From NCBI GenBank assembly GCA_009746045.1, contig RPFO01000132.1:1320590-1384589 (forward strand): DNA of 64,000 nucleotides, read 5' to 3'. The notes under the pieces were generated by a model, which ran no database searches, was not told where the DNA came from, and saw only the letters and a list, made by a program, of their open reading frames with translations. Position numbers and translations under genes: made by a program. Shown piece after piece: positions 44,501 to 54,245 of this stretch. The DNA comes from Mesostigma viride (lineage: Eukaryota; Streptophyta; Mesostigmatophyceae; Mesostigmatales; Mesostigmataceae). Each line of letters opens with the position of its first letter. The stretch's first letter is position 1.

Positions 44501-44670
44501 CATGGAGTTGTCAGGAGGGCTGCGGCCAGCTGTGCCTGATGACTTTCGTGGAATGAGCCACGATAATAAACCTACACCCTTAGCTCTGCCTGAGGCCGAG
44601 GCCACTCCTAAACTAGACGTTTTTTTATTCTTGCTGGCCATGTTCGATTTGTCGTTTCCCGACATATGTT
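41594..44670 (-). mobile_element. hAT-type DNA transposon, decayed, DUF4371-like transposase
   Basis: Minus-strand fragments in the correct order resemble hAT-derived transposases. There is a Ser/Lys-rich N-terminus (44300-44665) and a possible zinc finger (CLWCCACP then paired His, about 43870-43990). A segment at 43400-43490 reads RYLSLSVDDSADITRNEQCA, matching the SlsvDEstD..r.Eq block of DUF4371 proteins. Then come ISTDGANVMLGRRPRG (about 43190), SVIDVRWISVSGVLYRFIDE (about 42900), and a C-terminal VPDERFFSAMNFIKSKQRNK LL block (about 41680) like the hAT dimerisation region. Frames change several times, either from introns or decay. Terminal inverted repeats were not identified. Such transposases move elements by cut and paste with 8-bp target duplications. 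Confidence 0.65.
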
Positions 44671-45111
44671 TGTATTTAACGCTAGGGCAAGCTCAGTCCC
44701 CACCCATTAGAATAGCATGGCGCTACCTAGACATAAAGCTTAAATCTCGTTACTTTGTTCCGTTTTTCATAGCCATTATATCACGCTGCTGATCCCCCGC
44801 CAGTCTAGAGAACGAGCATAATGTTTTCGACGTCGCCAGCCATCAATGATATCACGCGTGACCTAAGCAATGTGGTGCCTTCTAGGTCGGGTGTGTACAA
44901 CGCCGAGCGACCAAGCACTACTGCACTGAGCACCCCAGCTAGATACTGGGGCGGTTGGGCCTATGAGGAATGTTGAGACAGTGCAAGAGAATGCTGGGCG
45001 GGCAGATGTTCTCGGTACACACCACCCTAGTGTGGATCTTCACATTGGCAAGGTGCTCACACGGGCGGCCTTTCGTGCATGCAGCCTCTGAAGCTGCCCA
45101 GTTAGCCAACA

Positions 45112-46164
45112 ATGTCACTACCCCAGCCAGTAGTCACCCCACCTGTTGAGAATCCTGACAATGCCACTGCACCTCAGGCTGTCACCCTGAAACTGTTAGC
45201 ATACCAGATGCACCGTGCATACGGGCATGATGCCCAAGCCGAGGTAGAGGGGGCACACATGTTGGGGGCACCTTTATACAACGAGCTGAGGAATGTGCGT
45301 GCTCAGTGTCCTGCCTGCATCAAGATCAGGAAGAAGTCGCGTAGGCGGCATGCCAAGACTCCACCCTTGGAGCGAGGGTACCTCGTGGGGGATGTCATGC
45401 ACATGGAAGGGGGAGACACCAATTTCATAGTCAAGGGTAGGTTCAGCAAGGTCACCTACATTGAGCCGCTGCCCCACATGTTTGAGGCTGACCTGCACAG
45501 GGCTATCAAGATCAGCCTGGCTTTCTTTCATCCCGTAGTGGAGCTCATGCTAGACCAGCAGTTCCGCTGTGTGCAAGGTTTGCCGGGGATGGAGGCCGTG
45601 GTCATCGTGGGGCGTGAGGATCACGGCAATATGGGCATGATAGATCGCACTGTAAGCTATGTCAAGACTGTGGCAGCCAAGCGACAGGATAACCCACATG
45701 GCAAATCCTACGCGGTCAAGACGGCGTGGTGCAAGGAGCTCATGCATGTGTGCAACCATAGGCACGTGCTCGATGTTAAGGGCTTTGGGCTGGTCACGCC
45801 TCGGGGGCTGTCAGCGGGCACCTACTCACCCGAGGTAGTAGAGGCATACCAACAGCATCTACAGGATACCGCCGCCAAGCTGCGGCTCAAGGATGCCACG
45901 CTGCCTGATTTGTCTAGCGCTTTTGAGGTCGGGCAGTTGGTCATGTTCCACAAGGAGAGCTCGCCCAGCGGCAAACGGGGCACCATGCAGGGTCCTGGGG
46001 CCATCACAAAGTTAGACTGGCCGCTGCGGGTCATAGACATAGAGTGGAATGATCGGGTGTATAGGGTACCATGGGCATCGGTGGCAGGCTATACGCAAGG
46101 GGATGGCATGGAGAGTGAGCTGGCAGCCATGCAACAGGGCACTGGGGTGGGTAGTGAAGGATAA
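45112..46164 (+). pseudogene. Copia-type GAG-pre-integrase/integrase
   Basis: The 350-residue frame starts with an HHCC zinc motif (MHRAYGHD ... CPACIKI), followed by a core like that of algal copia integrases: VGDVMHMEGG for the first Asp, ELMLDQQFRCVQGLPGM for the second, and GREDHGNMGMIDRTVSYVK where Glu is expected but Asp is found. The C-terminal part (AFEVGQLVMFHK, GPGAITKLDW) resembles the strand-rich C-domain of integrases. Integrase would insert the cDNA into chromosomes. Confidence 0.65.
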
Positions 46165-46343
46165 TGCGCCTGTCGTAGCATCTGAGGTGGTACCCCACGG
46201 GTCGCTCCCAGGGGCAGACACAGCTACACCCCCCCCCTCCCCTGGGCCCCAATATGACCCCGTGGATGGGTGGGATGAGGATGGGGTGGGTTTGACGGGA
46301 CCTAGTGCACGTAGTGACTCACCTCCTGTGCTAGCCACGGATA

Positions 46344-47243
46344 ATGTGGGAGGCCCGCCTAGCGTGGCCTCGCCGGAGGGTCAGGTACGTCCTGCCCATG
46401 CGCCTCGCCCACCTAGGGACCTGGCTTCAACGGTCACGGCCTTGTGGCGTGCTCAGGCGCTTAAGCGAAAGCTGCATCAGGGGTGGCTCTGACAGGTCAA
46501 AACTCTCTCACAGGGGCCGGGTCAGGCCGGTTAAGTCAGCCTTGTTTCCTACGTGTAGACCGTGGCAGCTGGTGGCTGTGGACACGCAAGCATCCGTTTC
46601 TATTATCTCTCGTCGGGCGGCCACCCTGTATCCAGTGCTAGAGTCGCCGTACAAATCGGTGACCGACTTTGCAGGCACTTCGGCATATCAAGTTACCGGG
46701 ATGGTGGTGCTGCCGGTGTTGGGCATTGACACGCCGTTTCACGTCGTGGATGGCTACGAGGATGTGGCCTTGCTGGGCGAACCTTTCGTATCATACCCGG
46801 GGTTCTCAGTGTCCACTGACTTGCTGTCGGTCGCGGGGGTGGGCAGCATCCCGCTTCGCGAGTACCACGCTCCATTGGGGGTGGTGGTAGGGCAGCCCGG
46901 CGTTGTGCGGCGCTTACCAATGGCGGCGTTTTCCACACAGCCGCTCGTCCAGTCCATCATTCAGACTCAGGATTGGCACCCGCGCAGCTTCGGCCTCCAC
47001 TCACACTCACTGGCGGCGGATAGCCCTGTGACGTGGGAGCAACTTGTCCTGGACTGTCAAGATCCTCTCAAGTTTGCTTTGTGGCGCGACGCGTTCATTC
47101 GAGCCGAGGAGCAGTGGCGAGAGCGCGAGGTCTACCGAGGATTGGAGAGTGTGCCAGCCGGGGCCACGCGGTTGCGGCCGGTTGAAGTTCGTGCTCACCT
47201 ACAAGCCGGACGAGACCAACTCTTCGGTGGTGTTCCGGGTTAG
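46344..47243 (+). pseudogene. Retropepsin-like protease followed by start of RT
   Basis: The frame contains LVAVDTQASVSIISRRAA (retropepsin D-T-G-A motif with Gln in place of Gly), FAGTSAYQVTGMVVLPVLGI and DVALLGEPFV (the ILG flap-distal motif). These are followed by FALWRDAFIRAEEQWREREV, which resembles the start of copia RT (W..A...E). Position downstream of the integrase is unusual for copia elements, where protease precedes integrase. Confidence 0.55.
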
Positions 47244-47807
47244 GCCCGTGGTCACGGAGACGAAGGGATCCTCCCCGCTGGATGCCAAGTATCTTTATAC
47301 CCCTGGGCTCAACCATGTTTCGCATCGGCTACTGACGGTCATCTACTTGGGCAAGCGGAACGCGGGCAAGGACTACGGGATGTGGTGCGGTGACTTTCAG
47401 CGGGCATTCCTCCACAGCGACGCTGCATGGGGTCGCGCAGCAAACATGGCAAGGCACCCGCTACGTGGTGAAGGTCCCGGTGGTCTGGCAGGATGGCACC
47501 ATACCATGGGCAGCGAGTATATCGAGCTGTTGACAGCCGGGTGGAGGGGCTGCAGAGCTCTCCCATCATCTTCCGCGTTTCCGCGGAGGAGGTCTTGCAG
47601 AGCTTAGGGGCCACGTACCATCGCGCTGATCCTAACTTCTTTGTGGTCCCCACCGGCGTCCCTGGCGAGCCAGCCCTCTTCGTGTGGCATGGCGATGACT
47701 TCAAGCTGGTGGCACCTCGCACATTTGCTACCCAGTTTCTTGCTGCAGTGGCGGCTAAGTTTCCCCTGGGCAGGGCGGTGGATCATGAGGAGGGTACAGT
47801 TGAGTAA
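47170..47807 (+). pseudogene. Copia-type reverse transcriptase fragments
   Basis: In one frame the sequence reads FRVRPVVTETKGSS then GKDYGMWCGDFQRAFLHSD, matching copia RT (RyKaRLV, q.D...AFL). After a frame change it reads YHRADPNFFVV and ALFVWHGDDFKLV, where HGDD replaces the usual YVDD box, then a FPLG block. Confidence 0.6.
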
Positions 47808-48124
47808 CTCTAGAGCCCTAGGATCTGGCTCTAAGTTCCCCATGTCCGTCCGCACGCCTTCCGCTAGCGTCCGCTAAGCCGCCGGCTATAATCCGGCGGT
47901 CCGATGCGGTCGACCGGTCTAAGGGCGGCGCCTAGGGCCGGCGCCACCTAGGCCCCAGTCCGGGGCCTTATCCGGGTCGGTACGGACAGCTAGCCTGTCC
48001 CACGGTTACGGCTAACCGGATAGGCTTTGCTGGCTAAGACATAAACCAGTGGTTGGCCAGCTCCGACAGCAGTTCTCTGTGTTCACCTTCTCTCAAGCTC
48101 AACGTGACCGACCGCCATAGCTTA

Positions 48125-48672
48125 GCCGGTCGGGGGCTTTAACTAGTACCTCCGCCACAAGCAGGACCCCCAGAACCCCAAGGTGTACTGGAGGGGCGGG
48201 GACCTGATGATCAACCACAAGATGTGGACGCCCCCCGCGGGCTAGACTAGCCAATAGCCCTAGCTTGTATCCACTGGTAGTCACTGCCGCTATGGCAGCC
48301 ATGCTTAGAACGTTTGCCTAGCCGGGCCAGCATATACCTAGTCACGTGTACCGCTAACGCACGGTACACAACCAGCCATGTAGCCTTAGCTTAGTCCTTG
48401 TACAGCCATGCTACGCCCTGGCTATGATCAGTTTACTCGCCCACGCTCCTTGTTATGCCATGCTCACATGGTTCTTATTGCACCCACAGATTGCCGGATC
48501 GTTACAGTGTAGCGTGTCCGTTTAGCTATAGCGCGCCCGAATGCAGCTGTGGCATGCCTTAGGCATGAAGGAGACTGGGGGTCTCTGCCCTTTCTCCTGT
48601 TGTGCACACACAGGGAATAAAAGCATTTCGGTGCTCCGTGACTCCCCAACGGGAGCACAAGTTTAATTAGTG
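48125..48672 (+). mobile_element. ORF1-only LINE derivative, 3' part
   Basis: Reads YLRHKQDPQNPKVYWRGGDL (the ORF1 C-terminal block) to a stop near 48243, then about 390 bp of 3' UTR containing gtggcatgccttaggcatga, an AATAAA at 48616 and a hairpin GTGCTCC...GGGAGCAC at 48631-48658 followed by agtttaatta. No RT lies in between. The UTR matches the minus-strand copy at 49265-49500. Confidence 0.6.
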
Positions 48673-48912
48673 ATGAAGGAGTCAAGGAGACCAGTGACCG
48701 CCCTCAAGTCTGACAGTGGGACTGGGGGCTCCGAGTGTGACCCAACTGTTTGGCATTCACTTTGATACTGTAATGATTCAGGTCGAGGTGCTCACACGCG
48801 GCTATTATTAGCTAGGAACTAGATAGCTAGCATCATCCACTCCATCCCATTCACATCCCACTGCATGAGGACTTATGCTCACGTGACGCAGTCACGTGTA
48901 ATTTAATCATCT
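48672..48912 (+). mobile_element. LINE A 3' end fragment
   Basis: Starts at agtgatgaagga within the last RT codons, contains ctaggaactagatagctagc and the hairpin cacgtgacgcagtcacgtg at about 48879-48897, then taatttaatc. Confidence 0.75.
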
Positions 48913-48984
48913 GGTGTGGTTCCCAGATCAGAGGCATACATACGAGCATGGGCGTGCGCCACGGCAGCTAATTAAGTAATTGAT

Positions 48985-49220
48985 TAAAACACGTGCTCCT
49001 GTTGGGGAGTCATGGAAGTCACCAGAGACTGTGCGTGCCCTGTACGTGTATTCTGATTTGGCACGCCGCAAAGGTGAAAACCATTTGCGTTCAGTGCCGG
49101 TCCGCGGAAAACGCGGAAAAACGCGATCTGCAAATGAATCCAGGCCGGAATCGAACTGGGGACCTCTCGCACCAACTTTGCTGACTATAGGACGGACGTC
49201 TCCGGATCCTAAGGCATCGC
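48985..49220 (-). mobile_element. tRNA-related SINE-like element T
   Basis: The minus strand contains agttcgattccgg (about 49142-49160), a good pol III B box/T-loop word, preceded by aggtc in the variable-loop position, but the remaining tRNA cloverleaf is degenerate. The body (ggttttcacctttgcggcgt) recurs at 36336-36390. The 3' end (atgactccccaacaggagca, about 49000-49022) matches the hairpin tail at 48631-48658 and 59360-59390. This is the typical SINE layout: tRNA-like head, body, LINE-shared tail. Confidence 0.45.
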
Positions 49221-49264
49221 CAACTGACACCTACAGTCATCCGCAAAAGTTCTCCTAATTTCCG

Positions 49265-51300
49265 GGGATCGTGATGCAAGCCTTTCGGATTTGGTGCTAG
49301 ATAAATCATTCGAGTTCTGTGTGTAGGAGTACGGGTATATGCACAGCAGGGAAAGACTCAGGCTGAGACCCCCCTTTTCCTTCATGCCATAGGCATGCCA
49401 CGGCCGGCGGCAGGCGGCTAATATAAGCCAGTGTCACTGGTACATAGTGTAGCATATGTAGTCAGACTATGCTATACACTACGGCTATAATTTTCCCCTT
49501 AGTAGGCCAGTGGGGGGGCGCGAGGATGGCGGGGGTCGATTGCCTCAGTGCTTGTGGTCAACGGAGTAAAGATGGCAGCCCCCCTCCAGTAAACCGACTT
49601 GTTGTTCCCTGCTGCTTGCCACCGGAGCTGGAGGTAGCCGTATATAGGTAGGTAGGCCAGAGCTTCCGTCGCCGTTGTTCCTGCGCCATCATGCAGGGTC
49701 AAGTCGCTGTCCAGCGTGTAGGAGGTCCCGACAACTGCTGGCCGCTTGCGACGCTTATAATTTAATTAGTTAAGAACAAAAGCTAATAATAGCTTATCCC
49801 CCATGCATTGTCTCAAAGTTGAGGAGCACTGAGCGGGGACGCCGGTCGGCAGCCTTATATCCCGTGAGCGGGGAAGGCGGATCGCCCCCATGCAGCTTGA
49901 CTAGCTCGATCACCATTTATAGTTAGAGCCATGGGGACAAGGATGTTTTTCTCAAACGCCCTCCTGGCCATGCAGCCGGGGTCACTTGGAGGTCTCACCT
50001 GGCAGCGCTGGTCTAAGTGCTTGACGATGCCGTTAATTAAGGCTGTGTTTGTCGAGCTCGGCCTAGCTCCTCGCAGACTCAGGTCAAGCGCCTGTTGCTT
50101 TGAGCTGTGCGGCGAAGGCGCGGAGCAAGGTGGTGTGCCACTGAGGTTCAGCAGCAATGATGGCTGCCCAGGTCTGTGTGGGAGGTGTGCATCGCCGGCT
50201 GGGCCAACGGGGCCGGGCGGACCTCAGTGGCGGCAAATTATGCCCTTCAGTTCCACATGGTCGGTGAGGCCTGTTGTGTTTTGCAGGCACTCAGATGGTG
50301 ATGCCGTTGTCCACGAGCCACTTGTCGAGCTCGAGCCGGAGCTGGGCAGTGATGGTGGCGGTGGTGGTGGACCGGTGGCCGGGTGGAGGTGGAGGCGAGG
50401 AGCCTGCTGCATGGGTGGAGGTGGCGGTGGCGGTGGACCGGTGGTGGACTGAGGAGAGGGAGCTCGGCAGCCAGCGTGCCTTCCATGCATATGGCTGCCA
50501 CGTCTGCAGCGAGGGGGGTCGTGAACGTAGTCACTGCCGGCTCGAAGGCCTCCTTAGGGAAGGAAAGTGGTTGAATCTGTCACGGCGGTGGGGGTGGTGC
50601 ATGCCAAGCCCAGATCAGTCGGCGGCGGAGCGGAACATGGAGCTACTAAGTTAGCAGGGAGTGATGCACTGAAGGCGGATGGAGGCGAGGGAAGCTGGGC
50701 AGTGGGCAGGCAGTCAACAGTGCATGACTGGTGGAACCGATCGAGAAGCCGAGCAGCCGCTTGCATGGCAGATGGAAGCTAGCGGTTCTGGTGGTGGAGG
50801 TGCGTGCACAATTCAAGAAGCGAGGCATGCGCGTCCCGTAAATTTACGTCACTCATGAATTGTGCCGGGGTTGATTGGTTCCAATAGCCGAGGGAGTTGA
50901 TGTCATAATAAAGGCGACCTTGCTCCAGCGAGGTTCTTCAGGGTGACACGTTTGGGCAAAGGCAATGCCGATGGCGAGAGGCCGCAGGAGGAGCTGTGTA
51001 GACCCGACTATTTAATTGGCTTGATGAGTAGCACCGCTGCCTTCTTGGGGCGGGATCAGGCGTAGCCTAAGACCGTCGTAGCTTCATTAGGGCTCAGCGC
51101 AGCCGCGCCAGGCTGCGCTGCGTCGTGCGTGGTGCGTTTGCTCGACGCCATAAGCATCGCGTAATATAGCCGGCTTCGGGAAAGGTTATAAGCTTGTGCG
51201 TCTTAGAAAGACGAAGCGATCAAATTGTGATAGTCGCAGCAGATTTTGGAGCCCAACCGTGAAAGCTATTATGCAGGGCGCCGCCACGGGCGGGTCAGCC
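49265..51300 (-). mobile_element. ORF1-only LINE derivative (HAL1-like), copy 2
   Basis: On the minus strand: start region with catggctgac (about 51297), the leader hairpin cgtctttctaagacg (about 51200), decayed ORF1 N-terminal and coiled-coil region (50830-50230, including ITPLAADVAA-like and CLQNTTGLT blocks shared with the 33-kb copy), ORF1 C-terminal block (LDSDLT, YLQLRWQAAG, KSVYWRG at 49700-49540), and the 3' UTR (gtggcatgcctatggcatga, about 49400) ending near 49265. No RT sequence occurs. Confidence 0.55.
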
Positions 51301-51567
51301 ATGGCTATCTTGTGCATGGCTTGTGACCCGTGGACTAATGAAGCCCCCGGGCTTGTGGAAGGGAGACAGATGGTATAACAAACAATAAAATGGTTTATAG
51401 AATAGACCAAAAGATGAAGGAAAAAGAGAACACACACCACACACGAAGAAAAATTATAAGAAGTAGAATTTATAAATGAGCACACGAAGAAATATTATGA
51501 AGTATAATTTATACTACTACACTACTATATTAATTATAATATGTAACACATATTACAATATGTAGCA

Positions 51568-51775
51568 CATGACTGCGTCACGTGGGTGGCAATACACAGA
51601 GTAAAGGAACCTTCAACCCTGTTATTATACACAACGAGAAGGAGGGAGGGCGCCGTAGCTTCTCTCACTGCCGCAACAAGTGGGCAGGCCACAGAGCGCT
51701 CTCGATCCCCACAGCATGGTGCCGGGGCGCAACATGCACTGTGGGTGCAATACAACCAGTGCAATTAATACCATA
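51568..51775 (-). mobile_element. SINE-like retroposon S, copy 3, truncated
   Basis: Minus-strand copy with gagagaagctacggcgccct and the LINE A-like tail (cacccacgtgacgcagtcat, about 51568-51590). The head is missing. The stretch continuous here across ggagggagggcgcc shows where copy 1 was interrupted. Confidence 0.65.
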
Positions 51776-52055
51776 GGTAGGCTGACGCATAGCTTATGCT
51801 ACAAAGGTGAGGTGGGCTCAAGACGTCGGCTATAAGGTCAGTTGGGCTCAAGACGTCGGCTAAGGCGCATGAGCTGATGGCCACAAGGTACAACTGAGTC
51901 GAGCTGATTGAAGGTACGATAACGCTGGGCGCCAATAATGAATATCATTAATTCAAGTGTTGTAATGCCTAAGCTATCCCATAATCGATCGCCCCCATCT
52001 AGACAACTAGCTTGAGAGTGCTCTATCCCGCGGGGGAGACCGGGGGGGCCGGCTT
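51776..52055. other. Probable 3' UTR of ORF1 fragment, otherwise unassigned
   Basis: Downstream (minus strand) of the ORF1 stop at about 52055. A 25-bp direct repeat (ttgggctcaagacgtcggct) occurs at about 51813 and 51841. No coding signal. Confidence 0.35.
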
Positions 52056-52225
52056 TCACAGTTTCTTGTTGACATAAAGGTCCCCGCCCCGCCAGTACAC
52101 TTGGGGCTTCTCGGGGTTGGTCTTGTGGCGGATGTAGTCGGGCCACTGATCCCAGCGTTGCTGCTGCTGGGCTGACGTCAGGAGGTCGTCGTCAAGCGAC
52201 CAGGAGGTGTTCACCAGCATAGTAG
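52056..52225 (-). pseudogene. LINE ORF1 C-terminal fragment
   Basis: The minus strand reads SLDDDLLTSAQQQQRWDQWP then RHKTNPEKPQVYWRGGDLYV, the best-preserved C-terminal block of the ORF1 family, ending in a stop. AT-rich sequence begins immediately upstream (52225-52310). Confidence 0.65.
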
Positions 52226-52790
52226 AAAATAAAATTTGAATAATAATAATTAAAAAAGTTAATGAGTAACAATAATAATAATAATAAATAAAAGAAATTG
52301 AATAAAGAAAGAGGTCATTGCATGCTGGGATATGGTGAGGCAGAGGCGATGTTGGATTATGGGTCAGTAGTTCGATGTTTGAGCCCCCATCATGGTAACC
52401 CCCATCATGTTCTGTTAGTAGTCGATCCAGGTAGTGCGCCACGTAGTACCTACATTGGTTTGTACATGCATTCGATCATCATTAATTTGCGCATTACGTG
52501 TGTCAATTTGGTACCAATAATTAAAGGATCAATCATCCGACATTTGATAAATGTACACCGGCGTAGCCGGCTCACACTATGTGTCATGTGAGTAGACGGA
52601 TTGAAGTAAGCATATATTAGTTGTCTTTTAATAAGTCTTCATCAGTGGGATGGCAATGACTGAAATGGAATGGATGCCCCCTTGAAAAGAAAACCGACAA
52701 TCTAGCTGTTAGTTGAAGGGTTGCGGGCCTCGCTTCCCGAATCACCGGCACGCACCGTCATCATGATAGCCCAATATCATTGATATCTAT
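52226..52790. other. AT-rich gap, no recognised gene
   Basis: Starts with an A/T-rich stretch of ataat units (52230-52300). No domain or known repeat seen. Confidence 0.4.
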
Positions 52791-53230
52791 GGCAACTTCT
52801 TCCAGATTTCTGGCCTGCGCTGTCTGTCTCTTTGATAACTAGCAAGGTTAACATGCAGTTCTCGCTGGTAGCACTTCTCGCGCACAGTCGTGCCCGCCAG
52901 TCACGTTTACCAGGCAAGATGACACAGTTGTCTTGCTTAATACGTCATGTACATGTGCCGTAGGAAATGAAGAGGGCCGCAACTTAGAATGTATAACTAA
53001 TTTAACTACTTTTGCACTTGACCCGGCAGTCAACAGCATGCCAGTCCCGCTCTCAGTCGTCGGTTTTTATATACCTGCCATTTGGTTGCCATGTGCCCAA
53101 GGCAAAATTCACGCATTCCAGATTTCTGGACTGCACTTTTTCTCGAGATCTCATTGATACTTTAATAAACCATGATCCAGATTCTCCAGATTTCTTGCCT
53201 GCTCTGGTTGTCTCAAATTGTGTACAAAAA
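52791..53230. repeat. Repeat D copies
   Basis: Units like ttccagatttctggcctgcg at about 52798, 53118 and 53185, related to 31265-31425. Intervening sequence is unassigned. Confidence 0.5.
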
Positions 53231-53332
53231 CTTCAAAAAAGGTTTGGCATTCGACAACTGATCAGATTGCCATGCACCGTAAACGTTTGAGACACTGAGC
53301 CATGCAGCTGATGCTTGACATCAGGAGGCAGC

Positions 53333-53665
53333 AATTAATTAATTAATTAATTAATTAGGAACATAACTCCGTTGGGAGTATTGCTTAATTAATTAACTAA
53401 TTAATTATGAATAGACACGTGACCGCGTCACGTGAGCATAAGTCCTCAGTGGGAGGGGAACATGGGATGGAATGGATGGTGTAAGCTATCCGTTGGGAGT
53501 ATATGTAGCTCATAGCCCTTGAGAAGGGGCATATGGCCTATAGTACATTCTAAGCTACTTCCTGCAAGGGTGGGAATGTAAACGACACTTGCTCTAGGTG
53601 CACCAGGGCACCTGCACCCCCCAGAGTCTCGGGCAACACCCAGCTAAGGGGAGCCCGTCATAGGG
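53333..53665 (-). mobile_element. LINE A 3' end and repeat C copy, minus strand, nested
   Basis: TTAA repeats (53333-53358), a short ctccgttgggagt word, more ATTA repeats, then the LINE A hairpin cacgtgaccgcgtcacgtg (about 53417-53435) and 3' UTR to atggtgtaagctat (53485). Directly after it the repeat C module (ccgttgggagtatatgtagc) runs to about 53660. The arrangement suggests insertion of one 3' end into the tail of another. Confidence 0.65.
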
Positions 53666-53999
53666 GGGGAAGATCAGCATAGCTATACAAGAGCTAGAGC
53701 ATAGCTATACAAGAGCTAGAGCTAGAGGCAGCAATACGATACCGTGAGTAATTTATCGAGACTGCATGGCTTTGCAGTACTTAAGCAGGTTTGCCGATGA
53801 TACTTGCAAAACCAATGAAATCGAGATGAAGGTTGACAGCCCTTGTGCATTGCTTGATTACCCAGTCATCAGATTTGAATTATAAATAAGAAACGTACGG
53901 CCGTGTGCATGTGAATTTGACCCCCCAAAAGGCGTAAGAGGCCACAGGTCATATAATAATAAGAAACCGCATATTGCAACCGGATTCTACGAGATGGCC

Positions 54000-54245
54000 C
54001 GGGCTCCCGGCCCCTGCCGATGTATTGGAAGCTCGCTGTCCGGGTCATGCTCTACAAGGGCAAGGGGTCCGCCGTGGATACTGGCAATGACCACGGCGTC
54101 TGCCTCCAAAGCTGCGTGCTGAAAGTCTTCATGCGTCTTGGCTGCATGCTGAACCGCATGCCTGCCAAGCCTCGATTCCCACCTAGGTGACTCCCAGATG
54201 GGCAGTTCGGTGTTGGTCGCAATTGTGGACAGTTATGGTCTGACA
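54000..54245 (+). pseudogene. LINE reverse transcriptase fragment
   Basis: Reads AVRVMLYKGKGSAVDTGNDH then GVCLQSCVLKVFMRL, matching the LINE B segment AIRVMLYKKGSA...GVCLQSAALKVFMRM. Heavily decayed, no intact frame. Confidence 0.7.

Larger units (their letters stand above)
44820..47830 (+). mobile_element. Ty1/copia-like retrotransposon, internal region, frameshifted
   Basis: Three adjacent plus-strand segments encode an integrase-like protein (45112-46164), an aspartic-protease-like region (46530-46900) and a copia-type reverse transcriptase (47040-47807). The reading frame changes near 46150, near 46490, near 47170 and again near 47400-47560, so the copy is dead. No RNase H region or LTR pair was recognised. 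Confidence 0.65.

Noticed and set aside
49115-49215. Functional tRNA gene
   Set aside because: Only the T-loop/B-box part is good; acceptor and anticodon stems do not pair.
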